Shown piece by piece: positions 11,393-18,837 of a stretch of 64,000 nucleotides of DNA. The notes beneath the pieces are model-generated. The model ran no database searches. It saw only the letters and a list, made by a program, of their open reading frames with translations, and was not told the origin of the DNA. The stretch's first letter is position 1; each line of letters starts with the position of its first letter. The position numbers and the translations under genes were made by a program. The stretch lies in NCBI GenBank assembly GCA_902362275.1, contig CABIWB010000004.1, positions 22,017 to 86,016 of the forward strand, in the 5' to 3' direction. The DNA comes from Coriobacteriaceae bacterium. Lineage in GTDB: Bacteria > Actinomycetota > Coriobacteriia > Coriobacteriales > Coriobacteriaceae.

Positions 11393-11422
11393 TTGACATT
11401 TGAACATTGATTTCCCTACAAT
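11393..11422 (+). promoter_or_regulatory. Promoter of rpmH operon
   Basis: A consensus -35 TTGACA (11393-11398) and -10 TACAAT (11417-11422) are separated by 18 bp. They lie about 70 bp upstream of rpmH and point along the plus strand. Confidence 0.8.
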
Positions 11423-11494
11423 CTTCAAGCTCACGTGTCTATATCTGCGTCCGCGCCCCCGCGGACACTCGAAATGCAGCAGGAGGAACTTAAG

Positions 11495-11629
11495 ATGAAG
11501 CGTACGTATCAGCCTAATAAGCGTAAGCGTGCCAAGACCCATGGCTTCCGTGCCCGTATGGCCACTAAGGGTGGTCGTGCCGTGCTCGCCCGTCGTCGCG
11601 CCAAGGGCCGCAAGCGTCTCACTGTCTAG
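11495..11629 (+). CDS. rpmH: 50S ribosomal protein L34
   Basis: L34 is a 44-residue, highly basic protein of the large ribosomal subunit. It begins [18 protein letters not shown] and ends [11 protein letters not shown], essentially the family consensus. I chose the ATG at 11495 because AGGAGGA lies eight bases upstream. An in-frame upstream ATG would add a non-conserved leader. It starts the rightward rpmH-rnpA-yidD-yidC-jag cluster next to the origin. Confidence 0.97.
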   Translation: MKRTYQPNKRKRAKTHGFRARMATKGGRAVLARRRAKGRKRLTV

Positions 11630-11649
11630 CAGCGATACACATATCTCGC

Positions 11650-11988
11650 ATGAAGACTATTAAGTCTCGGCAAGATTTCGAGCATGTGTTCAGTCAGGGG
11701 CGTCGTTTCAATCACCCTCTGATTCGAATGACCATATGTGAATCGGTTGGCGAAGGCGACTCCGGAAGGGTCGCCTTCGTTGGTGCTAAGCGACTCGGTT
11801 GTGCCGTCGTGCGCAACCGGTCTAAGCGTGTGATGCGCGAGGCCGCCCGCAGCTGCGGATTTCCCGTTGCGGGTTATGACATCATCTTGTTTGCAACTCC
11901 CAAGACGAGGGTTTCCTCGCCGCAGGAGATGGACAAGGCGTTGCGTTCGCTTATGAAGCGCGCCGGCGTTGCCGGGGAGGAGCGATGA
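11650..11988 (+). CDS. rnpA: Ribonuclease P protein component
   Basis: This 112-residue protein helps the catalytic RNase P RNA mature tRNA 5' ends. It has the family N-terminus ([18 protein letters not shown]) and the RNR motif [13 protein letters not shown]. It follows rpmH by 20 bp and overlaps yidD by 4 bp. Confidence 0.96.
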   Translation: MKTIKSRQDFEHVFSQGRRFNHPLIRMTICESVGEGDSGRVAFVGAKRLGCAVVRNRSKRVMREAARSCGFPVAGYDIILFATPKTRVSSPQEMDKALRSLMKRAGVAGEER

Positions 11989-12209
11989 GCAATCACGTTT
12001 TGCGACGTGTTGCCATCGCTCCTATTCGCATATATCAACAGGTTATTTCGCCCTTATTGCCTGACGCCTGCATTTATTATCCAACGTGCTCGCAATACGC
12101 CATCCAGGCGGTTGAGAAGTACGGTGTTTTGAGAGGCTGCTGGCTTGCCGTGAGGCGCATCGCTCGCTGCAATCCCCTGCACGTCGGCGGTTATGACCCT
12201 GTGCCTTAG
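11985..12209 (+). CDS. yidD: Membrane protein insertion efficiency factor YidD
   Basis: This 74-residue protein has the YidD pattern: [20 protein letters not shown] followed by [16 protein letters not shown] and [12 protein letters not shown], with conserved Cys residues (the last before NPLH). YidD aids insertion of inner-membrane proteins by the YidC/Sec route. Its ATG overlaps the rnpA stop by 4 bp and yidC follows. Confidence 0.95.
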   Translation: MSNHVLRRVAIAPIRIYQQVISPLLPDACIYYPTCSQYAIQAVEKYGVLRGCWLAVRRIARCNPLHVGGYDPVP

Positions 12210-12238
12210 CGGGCACTCGCTATCGGAGGAAAACTTAC

Positions 12239-13009
12239 ATGTGGGATTGGATCGTTAACATCCTTTTCGAGCTGCTCAAGCTCATCCAGACCTTTGCGGT
12301 CGACTGGGGCCTGTCCATCATCATCCTGGTGGTCATCATCCGTCTGCTGCTGACGCCGCTTATGCTCAAATCGACCAAGTCGACGGCTCGTATGCAGGTG
12401 CTGCAGCCCAAGATGCTCGAGATCCAGGAGCGCTATGCCGACGATCCCCAGCGTCAGGCCGAGGAGATGCAGAAGTTCTACAGCGAGAACAAGTTCAACC
12501 CGATGGCTGGTTGTCTGCCGCTGCTGATTCAGATGCCTGTCCTGTTCGCCCTATTTACGCTGCTGCGTAACCTGCCGGACTACTTTAACGACGGCACGTT
12601 CTCGTTCTTTAATATTCTGCCCGACCTGACCACCACGCCGGGTGCCTCCTTTGCCGATGGCTTTATGGTCGCGCTGCCTGCGCTGGTCTGCCTGATCCTG
12701 TTCGCTGTCCTGACTCTGATTCCGCAGCTCTATATGTCGCGCAATCAGACCGGCCAGCAGGCTCAGAGCATGCGTATGATGGCCGTTGTCATGACGGTCA
12801 TGATGCTTTGGATGGGTTGGAGCCTTCCCGTTGGTGTTCTGCTGTACTACGACGTCTCGTCTGCTTGGCAGGTTATCCAGCAGATTTTTGTGACGCAGAA
12901 GGTCATCGACAAGGCGAAGGCCGATGAGGAGGAGCGCCTTAAGAACGCGCCGCTGCAGGTTGAGGTCACTCGTCGCGAAAAGAAGCCGCGCCCGCACAAG
13001 AAGAAGTAG
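12239..13009 (+). CDS. yidC: Membrane protein insertase YidC
   Basis: This is the short, Gram-positive-type YidC/Oxa1 insertase of 256 residues, lacking the large periplasmic domain of proteobacterial YidC. A first hydrophobic segment is at about 20-45. The cytoplasmic hairpin (KPKMLEIQERYADDP) and NPMAGCLPLLIQMPVLFAL are characteristic. Further membrane segments follow at about 140-160 and 175-215. The tail is Lys/Arg-rich (EKKPRPHKKK), as in forms that contact the ribosome. The canonical N-terminal lipobox Cys is absent. An SD GGAGG lies before the ATG. Confidence 0.95.
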   Translation: MWDWIVNILFELLKLIQTFAVDWGLSIIILVVIIRLLLTPLMLKSTKSTARMQVLQPKMLEIQERYADDPQRQAEEMQKFYSENKFNPMAGCLPLLIQMPVLFALFTLLRNLPDYFNDGTFSFFNILPDLTTTPGASFADGFMVALPALVCLILFAVLTLIPQLYMSRNQTGQQAQSMRMMAVVMTVMMLWMGWSLPVGVLLYYDVSSAWQVIQQIFVTQKVIDKAKADEEERLKNAPLQVEVTRREKKPRPHKKK

Positions 13010-13026
13010 TGGGATATCAATCTTAT

Positions 13027-13038
13027 TTAGGTACCTAA
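13027..13038. repeat. Palindrome TTAGGTACCTAA, copy 1
   Basis: This perfect 12-bp palindrome lies between yidC and jag. The same 13 bases (TTAGGTACCTAAC) recur at 16531-16543 at the end of the parAB cluster. It could be an operator or structural site; no binding protein can be named. Confidence 0.5.
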
Positions 13039-13053
13039 CTTTTGGAGTACGTT

Positions 13054-13623
13054 ATGTCTGAAGAGATCATCGAGGATATGCTTGAGGAGGTTGCCCCGCA
13101 GGTCGCGGGCGATTATCCCGAGATTGCACAGCGATACAAGGCTGGTGAAGAGCTGACCGATGAGGAGCTCGACACCATTGCCGATGTTGCGATTTCCATC
13201 CTGCGTTCCATCCTTTCGCACTTCGATGCCGCCAACTCTCCTATCGATGAGTATGAGGGCGACGAGGGTGAGCTGATTTTGGATGTAACGGCTCCTGACC
13301 TTGCTGTTCTCATTGGCCGTCATGGTCGCACCCTTGATGCCCTTCAGGTTATGTTCTCTTTGCTGGTGAGCCGCAAACTTGGCTTTAGGTATCCAGTTGT
13401 AGTGGACGTCGAGGGATACAAGAGCCGCCGTCAGGACAAGGTTGCCTCCATGGCTCAATCTGCTGCCGAGCGTGCCATTCGCACTCACAAGAGTGTTTCG
13501 CTTCCGCCCATGAATGCCTACGAGCGTCGACTGGTTCACATTGCACTTCGTGGCAATGATGCCGTCGATACTCATTCAGAGGGTTCTGACCCTGATCGCC
13601 ATGTGGTGATTGTTGCTCGATAA
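13054..13623 (+). CDS. jag: Jag/KhpB-type KH-R3H RNA-binding protein
   Basis: This 189-residue protein has a KH domain (about residues 70-135, with the loop IGRHGRTLDALQ) and a C-terminal R3H domain (NAYERRLVHIALRG with the Arg-x3-His signature). Family members, also called KhpB or EloR, bind RNA and influence cell elongation. The N-terminal ~60 residues are acidic and are not the usual Jag-N domain. The ATG at 13054 has GGAG eight bases upstream; a TTG four codons earlier overlaps that site. It is the last gene before a strong terminator. Confidence 0.92.
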   Translation: MSEEIIEDMLEEVAPQVAGDYPEIAQRYKAGEELTDEELDTIADVAISILRSILSHFDAANSPIDEYEGDEGELILDVTAPDLAVLIGRHGRTLDALQVMFSLLVSRKLGFRYPVVVDVEGYKSRRQDKVASMAQSAAERAIRTHKSVSLPPMNAYERRLVHIALRGNDAVDTHSEGSDPDRHVVIVAR

Positions 13624-13642
13624 TCTACTCGAGTTTATGCTA

Positions 13643-13673
13643 AGGGGACGTGGTTTCCACGTCCCCTTTTTTT
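13643..13673 (+). terminator. Terminator after jag
   Basis: An 11-bp perfect stem (AGGGGACGTGG / CCACGTCCCCT, loop TTT) is followed by seven T residues. It ends the rpmH-jag transcript before rsmG. Confidence 0.92.
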
Positions 13674-13719
13674 GTCAAAAGTTCTCGATACACTGATTTT
13701 TGTCAGAAAGGAGCTCTCG

Positions 13720-14457
13720 TTGTTAGTACTTACTGATCAGCAGGCTGACGAGATGTTGAGTCGTCTAGCTTTCTATTGCAAAGAGTATTCCTTGAGCGTA
13801 ACTGATGTTGAGCTGAGGAAATGTATTAAGCATTTGGATTTGGTTCTAGAAACAAATAAGACAACCAATCTCACCCGAATTCTTAACGTAGAAGATGCTG
13901 CAGTACTTCATATCCTCGACTCACTTGTTTTACTCCCCTATATCAATAAGGCTCCAGAGGGAGCTATGCTCGATATGGGTACAGGTGCAGGCTTCCCTGG
14001 TATTCCGTTAACCATAGCCACGCATCGTAAAGCTACTTATATTGACTCTGTTGGCAAGAAGGTTGATGCTGTCGATTCTTTTGTCCATACTCTTGGATTG
14101 AAACATGCTCATGCGGTTCATGATCGTCTTGAAGAATATGCTCGAAGCCATAAGAAGCAGTTCTCCGTTGTAACCGCCCGCGCACTGGCCCCTCTACCGA
14201 TTCTTGTTGAGTATGCGGCTCCGTACCTGAAGGATGGAGGGCTATTTGTTATCACCAAGGGCAATCCTTCGGATGAGGAGCTTGCTTCCGGTATGTCAGC
14301 AGCTAAGATTTGCGGCTTCACTTTGCTTCTGAATGACGCAATTGATTTGCCTGAAGACTTGGGTCACAGGGAGTTCATTGTTCTTAAGAAGAGTCATCCA
14401 GCATCCGTTTCATTGCCTCGTGCAAATGGCATGGCAAAGAAGAATTCGCTTGCCTAG
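13720..14457 (+). CDS. rsmG: 16S rRNA (guanine-527-N7) methyltransferase RsmG
   Basis: RsmG (GidB) methylates G527 of 16S rRNA using S-adenosylmethionine. The SAM-binding motif is LDMGTGAGFPGIPL, and TNLTRI and VTARALAPLPIL are family hallmarks. I chose the TTG at 13720 (245 residues) because AGAAAGGAG lies six bases upstream. A longer in-frame start at 13672 would begin inside the upstream terminator. From here to the small gene at 16534 the DNA is clearly less GC-rich than neighbouring regions. Confidence 0.93.
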   Translation: MLVLTDQQADEMLSRLAFYCKEYSLSVTDVELRKCIKHLDLVLETNKTTNLTRILNVEDAAVLHILDSLVLLPYINKAPEGAMLDMGTGAGFPGIPLTIATHRKATYIDSVGKKVDAVDSFVHTLGLKHAHAVHDRLEEYARSHKKQFSVVTARALAPLPILVEYAAPYLKDGGLFVITKGNPSDEELASGMSAAKICGFTLLLNDAIDLPEDLGHREFIVLKKSHPASVSLPRANGMAKKNSLA

Positions 14458-14458
14458 A

Positions 14459-14474
14459 TGTTTCACGTGAAACA
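14459..14474. promoter_or_regulatory. parS site 1
   Basis: The perfect 16-bp palindrome TGTTTCACGTGAAACA is the canonical ParB-binding centromere site. It starts two bases after the rsmG stop. Confidence 0.97.
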
Positions 14475-14497
14475 TAATGGATACCAACAACTTGCAT

Positions 14498-14513
14498 TGT
14501 TTCACGTGAAACA
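14498..14513. promoter_or_regulatory. parS site 2
   Basis: This is a second perfect copy of TGTTTCACGTGAAACA, exactly 39 bp downstream of the first, start to start. Confidence 0.97.
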
Positions 14514-14536
14514 TGGCGGTTGATATCGATTCGGAA

Positions 14537-14552
14537 TGTTTCACGTGAAACA
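14537..14552. promoter_or_regulatory. parS site 3
   Basis: This is a third perfect copy of TGTTTCACGTGAAACA, again exactly 39 bp on and 40 bp before the parA start. ParB bound here could also regulate the parAB promoter. Confidence 0.97.
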
Positions 14553-14591
14553 TCCTCCGTTTGACAGCTTTAATACACACCAGGAGGGACC

Positions 14592-15392
14592 GTGGGATTT
14601 CGCGACGTTAAGCGTTCTAAGAGCGCAAAAGACACGCGTATTATTGCAATCATCAATCAAAAAGGCGGCGTTGGTAAGTCAACGACGGCTGTAAACCTTG
14701 CAGCAGCACTGGGTGAGCAGGGTCGTAAGACGCTGATTGTCGATTTTGATCCGCAAGGAAACAGCACTAGCGGATTTGGAATTGAAAAAGAAGACCTTGA
14801 CCACTGCATTTATGATGCATTGTTGAATGATGTACCAGCAGAGTCGCTTGTTCTTGATACAAATTGCAAAAAGGTATTCGTAATTCCGGCTACAATTCAG
14901 CTTGCAGGCGCGGAAATTGAACTCGTAAGCGCAATTGCTCGTGAAACCCGCCTCAAAGATTTGCTTGAGCCGATTCAGGACGAGTTTGATTTTATTTTCA
15001 TTGACTGTCCTCCTTCGCTCGGCCTTCTTACTATCAACGCCTTGACCGCAGCGGATAGCGTTTTGATTCCGATCCAGTGTGAGTATTACGCACTCGAGGG
15101 CGTTACGAAGCTGCTTGAGTCAATGAAGATGGTCAAATCACGTCTTAACAAGGGCTTAGACACCTATGGTGTGCTTATGACCATGTATGACTCGCGTACT
15201 TCTCTGTCGAATCAGGTTGTAGAAGAGGTTCAATCGTACTTTGGTGATAAGGCGTTTAAGACGCTGATTCCCCGTACGGTTAAAATCTCTGAAGCTCCGT
15301 CTTTTGGAGAACCAGTAATTACCTATGCACCTCAAAATAAGGGTGCAAAAGCGTATATGAACCTTGCAAAAGAGGTGATCAAGCGTGCCTAG
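14592..15392 (+). CDS. parA: Chromosome partitioning ATPase ParA (Soj)
   Basis: ParA is a Walker-type ATPase that with ParB segregates the replicated origin. The 266 residues contain the deviant Walker A KGGVGKSTT with the signature lysine, Walker A' IVDFDPQGNS and Walker B FIFIDCPPSLG. The start is GTG with AGGAGGG six bases upstream, just after three parS sites. The stop overlaps the parB start by 8 bp, so the two form an operon. The ~17-residue basic N-terminus could contact DNA. Confidence 0.97.
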   Translation: MGFRDVKRSKSAKDTRIIAIINQKGGVGKSTTAVNLAAALGEQGRKTLIVDFDPQGNSTSGFGIEKEDLDHCIYDALLNDVPAESLVLDTNCKKVFVIPATIQLAGAEIELVSAIARETRLKDLLEPIQDEFDFIFIDCPPSLGLLTINALTAADSVLIPIQCEYYALEGVTKLLESMKMVKSRLNKGLDTYGVLMTMYDSRTSLSNQVVEEVQSYFGDKAFKTLIPRTVKISEAPSFGEPVITYAPQNKGAKAYMNLAKEVIKRA

Positions 15393-16290
15393 TGCAAAGA
15401 AACGTGGCGGATTGGGACGTGGACTCAATGCTTTGGTCTCAGAGGCCGAGTATGAGACCGGTGGTTCAGCCGCATCAGCTTCAAATGTTGCATCTGAAAC
15501 AAAACTACCTATTGAGGACATCGTTCCCAACCCTAATCAGCCGCGAATTCACTTTAACAAAACTGAACTTCGCGAGTTGAGCGAGTCAATCCAAGAACAT
15601 GGTGTTTTGCAGCCGCTTTTGGTTCGCAAGCATGGAAACGGCTATGAGATCATCGCTGGTGAGCGTCGTTATCAGGCGTCGAAGCTTGCTGGTCTTGAGG
15701 AGCTGCCTGTCATCATTAAAGATGTTGATGATGAAGAGATGCTGGCTCTTGCTCTTATCGAAAACCTTCAGCGTTCTGATCTGAATCCCGTCGAAGAGGC
15801 TAAGGGCTATCGCCAACTCATTGATGCCAGCGGTATGACCCAGGAGGCATTGTCGAAGGCTGTTAGCAAGTCGCGCTCTGCAATTACAAACTCGCTGCGC
15901 CTTCTCGATCTCCCCGAAGTTGTTCAGCAGATGATTTTCGAGGGTAAACTTACTGCAGGTCATGCACGTGCAATTCTTGCAGTTCCCTATGAGGATGCTC
16001 GAATTCGACTTGCTGAGAAGGTTGTTGCAGAGGGCCTTTCCGTAAGAGCGACAGAAAATCTTGCTCCGTTGTTTTCTGCCGGAGAGACACCTAAGACTCC
16101 GAGGCCTGCAACGCCTCAGTCTTTTAAAAAGGCTGCCCGCGTGCTTCGTCAGGTTTTTAATACCAACGTGCGTGTGAAGAGCTCGCGTGGAAAGAATAAG
16201 ATTGAGATTGAGTTTAAAGACGAGGAAGAGCTCTCTCGTATTCTTGGCGAAATGATTCAGTTTGATCAAGGAGGCCAGGATGAGGAATAA
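15385..16290 (+). CDS. parB: Chromosome partitioning protein ParB (Spo0J)
   Basis: ParB binds parS, hydrolyses CTP and slides on DNA. The 301 residues contain the ParB/Srx nucleotide-binding region with PNPNQPRIHF, the C motif GERRYQASKLAG, ALIENLQRSDLNPVEEAKGY, and a central HTH (TQEALSKAVSKSRSAITNSLRLL). The C-terminal dimer domain ends in acidic residues. Translation starts at GTG inside the parA end. Its last 11 bp overlap the small membrane-protein gene downstream. Confidence 0.97.
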   Translation: MPSAKKRGGLGRGLNALVSEAEYETGGSAASASNVASETKLPIEDIVPNPNQPRIHFNKTELRELSESIQEHGVLQPLLVRKHGNGYEIIAGERRYQASKLAGLEELPVIIKDVDDEEMLALALIENLQRSDLNPVEEAKGYRQLIDASGMTQEALSKAVSKSRSAITNSLRLLDLPEVVQQMIFEGKLTAGHARAILAVPYEDARIRLAEKVVAEGLSVRATENLAPLFSAGETPKTPRPATPQSFKKAARVLRQVFNTNVRVKSSRGKNKIEIEFKDEEELSRILGEMIQFDQGGQDEE

Positions 16291-16534
16291 GATTTTAACA
16301 GCGATTGCATTGGCGACGACTGTCGCGGCTGGCGCCTTTGCTGGCTATAAGATCGCGACAGATGATGAGCTTCGAGGTCGTTTGCTTCGTGGTGCGCAGG
16401 ATTTCGTTGCTACTTCCAAGAAGAAAATGGATGTTATGACAGAAGATGTTGCTATGCGTACTGCTCAGGTAACGAAGAATCCAAAGATTAATCAAGGTTG
16501 GGTTAGTAACCAATGGGAAAATGTAGGCTATTAG
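16280..16534 (+). CDS. Small membrane-anchored protein (YtxH-like)
   Basis: This 84-residue protein has an N-terminal hydrophobic segment (about 5-26, ILTAIALATTVAAGAFAG) followed by a charged helix, the layout of YtxH-type proteins. Function is unknown. The ATG at 16280 overlaps the end of parB by 11 bp and has AAGGAGG upstream. It therefore belongs to the parAB operon and might tie partitioning to the membrane, but that is speculation. Confidence 0.75.
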   Translation: MRNKILTAIALATTVAAGAFAGYKIATDDELRGRLLRGAQDFVATSKKKMDVMTEDVAMRTAQVTKNPKINQGWVSNQWENVGY

Positions 16535-16542
16535 GTACCTAA
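16531..16542. repeat. Palindrome TTAGGTACCTAA, copy 2
   Basis: This is the second copy of the 12-bp palindrome, overlapping the stop codon of the small membrane-protein gene; the first is at 13027. Confidence 0.5.
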
Positions 16543-16564
16543 CAATTACCCAGTAAATTTTGAA

Positions 16565-16603
16565 GGGTCCTTGTCTGATTCACGAGACAAGGACCCCTTA
16601 TTT
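16565..16603 (+). terminator. Terminator of the parAB operon
   Basis: A perfect 12-bp stem, GGGTCCTTGTCT / AGACAAGGACCC with an 8-base loop, is followed by CTTATTTT. It lies between the convergent parAB and rlmN transcripts. Confidence 0.85.
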
Positions 16604-16660
16604 TGCTCGTAAAAAATGAGACCAGTAGCAGCAAAGTTAAAATTGTGGTCAATAAATGAA

Positions 16661-16695
16661 ACACTCCCGGTTGCATATCCAGCAACCGGGAGTGT
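16661..16695 (-). terminator. Hairpin terminator after rlmN
   Basis: A perfect 14-bp stem (ACACTCCCGGTTGC / GCAACCGGGAGTGT, 7-base loop) is followed on the minus strand by TTCATTTATT. It lies 38 bp beyond the rlmN stop. Confidence 0.75.
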
Positions 16696-16699
16696 TCGA

Positions 16700-16715
16700 T
16701 GTTTCACATGAAACG
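16700..16715. promoter_or_regulatory. parS-like site near rlmN
   Basis: TGTTTCACATGAAACG matches parS at 14 of 16 positions (positions 9 and 16 differ) and is intergenic. Confidence 0.45.
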
Positions 16716-16733
16716 TTTTGGGGTGCGACTCCC

Positions 16734-17786
16734 CTATGCGTTCTTCTGAACTTTGAAGCGCTGCTTCAGCTGTCCGCAAGCGGCGTCAATATCGTTACCA
16801 CGGGAGTTACGAATCGTAGTCTCGATGCCACGGGACTCAAGACGACGCTGAAGATCCTCAACCTTATGAATCGGCGACGGCTTGAGCGGGCTGCCCTCGA
16901 TGTCGTTAAGCTGAATCAGGTTAACGTGGCACAACGTTCCCTCGCAGAAGTCGCAGAGCGCTTGCATCTCGGGATTCGTATCGTTGACGCCTTCGATCAT
17001 GGCATACTCATAGGTCGGGCGGCGGCCAGTCTTCTCGGTGTAGAGCTGAAGCGCCTCGTGGAGGCGAAGCAGCGTGTACTTCTTAACACCGGGCATGAGC
17101 TTATTGCGCGTCGACTGGATGGCGGAATGCAGGGAAACGGCAAGCGTGAACTGCTCGGGGATGTCGGCAAATTTGCGAATACCGGGAATAACGCCGCTGG
17201 TGGAGACGGTGAGGTGACGAGCGCCGATACCGATTCCATCGGGGTCGTTGAGGATTCGCAGCGCCTTGAGAATCTCGTCGTAGTTGGCAAACGGCTCGCC
17301 CTGGCCCATGAAGACAACGCTCGTGACACGCTCGCCAAAGTCGTTGGATACATGAAGTACCTGGTCGACGATCTCCTGAGCGGTCAGAGAGCGCTTGAGG
17401 CCGTTGAGGCCGGTAGCGCAAAAGGCGCAGCCCATGCCACAGCCAGCCTGGGTGGAAACGCAGACGGAAAGCTTGTTACGACGGGGCATACCGACAGCCT
17501 CGACGGAAACGCCGTCGTGGTACTCGACCAGATACTTGCGAGAGCCATCTTTGGAAACCTGCTTGGTTAGTTCAGTCGGCGTGTCAAAGGCAAAAGCCTC
17601 TTTAAGCTGCTCGCGGAAAGCCTTGGGAAGGTTGGTCATATCGTCAAACGAACAAACGTTCTTCTCGAAGACCCATTCGATGAGCTGCTTCGCGCGGAAG
17701 GCGGGCTGGCCAAGTTCGGCCACAAGGTCGCGAATATCGTTTTGGCTCAAGTCGCGAATGTCCTGAGATTTAGTCCTGGGATTCAT
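16734..17786 (-). CDS. rlmN: Dual-specificity RNA methyltransferase RlmN
   Basis: RlmN is a radical-SAM enzyme that methylates C2 of A2503 in 23S rRNA and A37 in some tRNAs. The 350 residues contain the iron-sulfur motif CGMGCAFCATG, the substrate-binding FMGQGEPFANYDEI, and the late GNDIDAACGQL containing the second catalytic cysteine. The N-terminal domain ends KAFREQLKEAF. The start ATG at 17786 begins MNPRTKSQD. It is transcribed toward parAB and ends at a hairpin. Confidence 0.97.
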   Translation of the reverse strand: MNPRTKSQDIRDLSQNDIRDLVAELGQPAFRAKQLIEWVFEKNVCSFDDMTNLPKAFREQLKEAFAFDTPTELTKQVSKDGSRKYLVEYHDGVSVEAVGMPRRNKLSVCVSTQAGCGMGCAFCATGLNGLKRSLTAQEIVDQVLHVSNDFGERVTSVVFMGQGEPFANYDEILKALRILNDPDGIGIGARHLTVSTSGVIPGIRKFADIPEQFTLAVSLHSAIQSTRNKLMPGVKKYTLLRLHEALQLYTEKTGRRPTYEYAMIEGVNDTNPEMQALCDFCEGTLCHVNLIQLNDIEGSPLKPSPIHKVEDLQRRLESRGIETTIRNSRGNDIDAACGQLKQRFKVQKNA

Positions 17787-17871
17787 GGAAGCCTTTCGAT
17801 TTTGGGGAAACGTAGAGGGTATCGCTACAATATGGTATCAGCTGCAGAAATTATAGAGGAGGAGTCTGCCC

Positions 17872-18837
17872 ATGCCGGGTAAAAGCCTAGAGAACATGCA
17901 CGTAGCGGTCTTGGCGGGCGGTCATTCCGCTGAGCGCGAGATCTCGCTCAATTCGGGAAAGAACGTCGTGGTTGCCTTGAAGGAGGCCGGCTACACTTCG
18001 GTGGAGCTGCTCGACACGGCTGCCGATGATTTTATGGTAACCATGGCGACCGGCGGCTTTGACGTGGCGTTTATCGCCATGCACGGTGCCGGCGGCGAGG
18101 ATGGCGCCATGCAGGGCGCCATGGAGACCCTGGGTATCCCCTACACGGCCTCGGGCGTGCTTGCCAGCGCCTGCGGTGCCGACAAGGAGGTCTCTAAGCT
18201 CCTGTACGCCAAGGCGGGCATTCCCATTGCCCCCGGCCTCGCGCTCGAGGTGGGCGATGAAGTCGATATCGATCATATCGTCGAGGTTTGTGGCGAGCGC
18301 TGCTTTGTGAAGCCGGCCGTCAACGGTTCCAGCTATGGTATTTCCCTGGTCCATGAGCCCTCCGAGCTGCCCGCGGCAATCGCCAAGGCGTTTGAGTACG
18401 GCGACAAAGTGCTGGTCGAGAAGTGCATCGAGGGTACCGAGATCACCGTCGGCGTATACGGCGAAGATGACGTGCGCGCTCTGCCGATTGTCGAGATTCG
18501 TAAGCCCGAGGACTGCGAGTTCTACGATCTGGACGTGAAGTATGTTGACCCTACGGACATCCATCGCATTCCGGCGCAGATTTTACCCGAGAATTATGCT
18601 CGTGCCCAGGAGCTTGCCTGCGCCGCTCACAAGGCCCTCGGTTGCCTGGGTATCTCGCGCAGCGATTTTATTGTGAGTGAGGACGGCCCCGTTATCCTCG
18701 AGACCAATACCATTCCCGGCATGACCGATACGTCGCTGTATCCGGATGAGATCCGCCACACCGACGACATGACGTTCCCGCAGGTCTGTGACAGCCTGAT
18801 CCGTATGGGCCTTCGTCGAGCGGGCATTGCATGCTAA
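17872..18837 (+). CDS. ddl: D-alanine--D-alanine ligase
   Basis: This ATP-grasp enzyme joins two D-alanines for peptidoglycan synthesis. The 321 residues show VAVLAGGHSAEREISL, the glycine-rich MHGAGGEDGAMQG, the ATP-grasp core FVKPAVNGSSYGIS, and the metal/ligand motif LETNTIPGMT. The active-site loop (EFYDLDVKYVD) has the KY type typical of D-Ala-D-Ala rather than D-Ala-D-Lac ligases. Its stop overlaps the helicase gene by 7 bp. An SD GAGGAGG precedes the ATG. Confidence 0.95.
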   Translation: MPGKSLENMHVAVLAGGHSAEREISLNSGKNVVVALKEAGYTSVELLDTAADDFMVTMATGGFDVAFIAMHGAGGEDGAMQGAMETLGIPYTASGVLASACGADKEVSKLLYAKAGIPIAPGLALEVGDEVDIDHIVEVCGERCFVKPAVNGSSYGISLVHEPSELPAAIAKAFEYGDKVLVEKCIEGTEITVGVYGEDDVRALPIVEIRKPEDCEFYDLDVKYVDPTDIHRIPAQILPENYARAQELACAAHKALGCLGISRSDFIVSEDGPVILETNTIPGMTDTSLYPDEIRHTDDMTFPQVCDSLIRMGLRRAGIAC

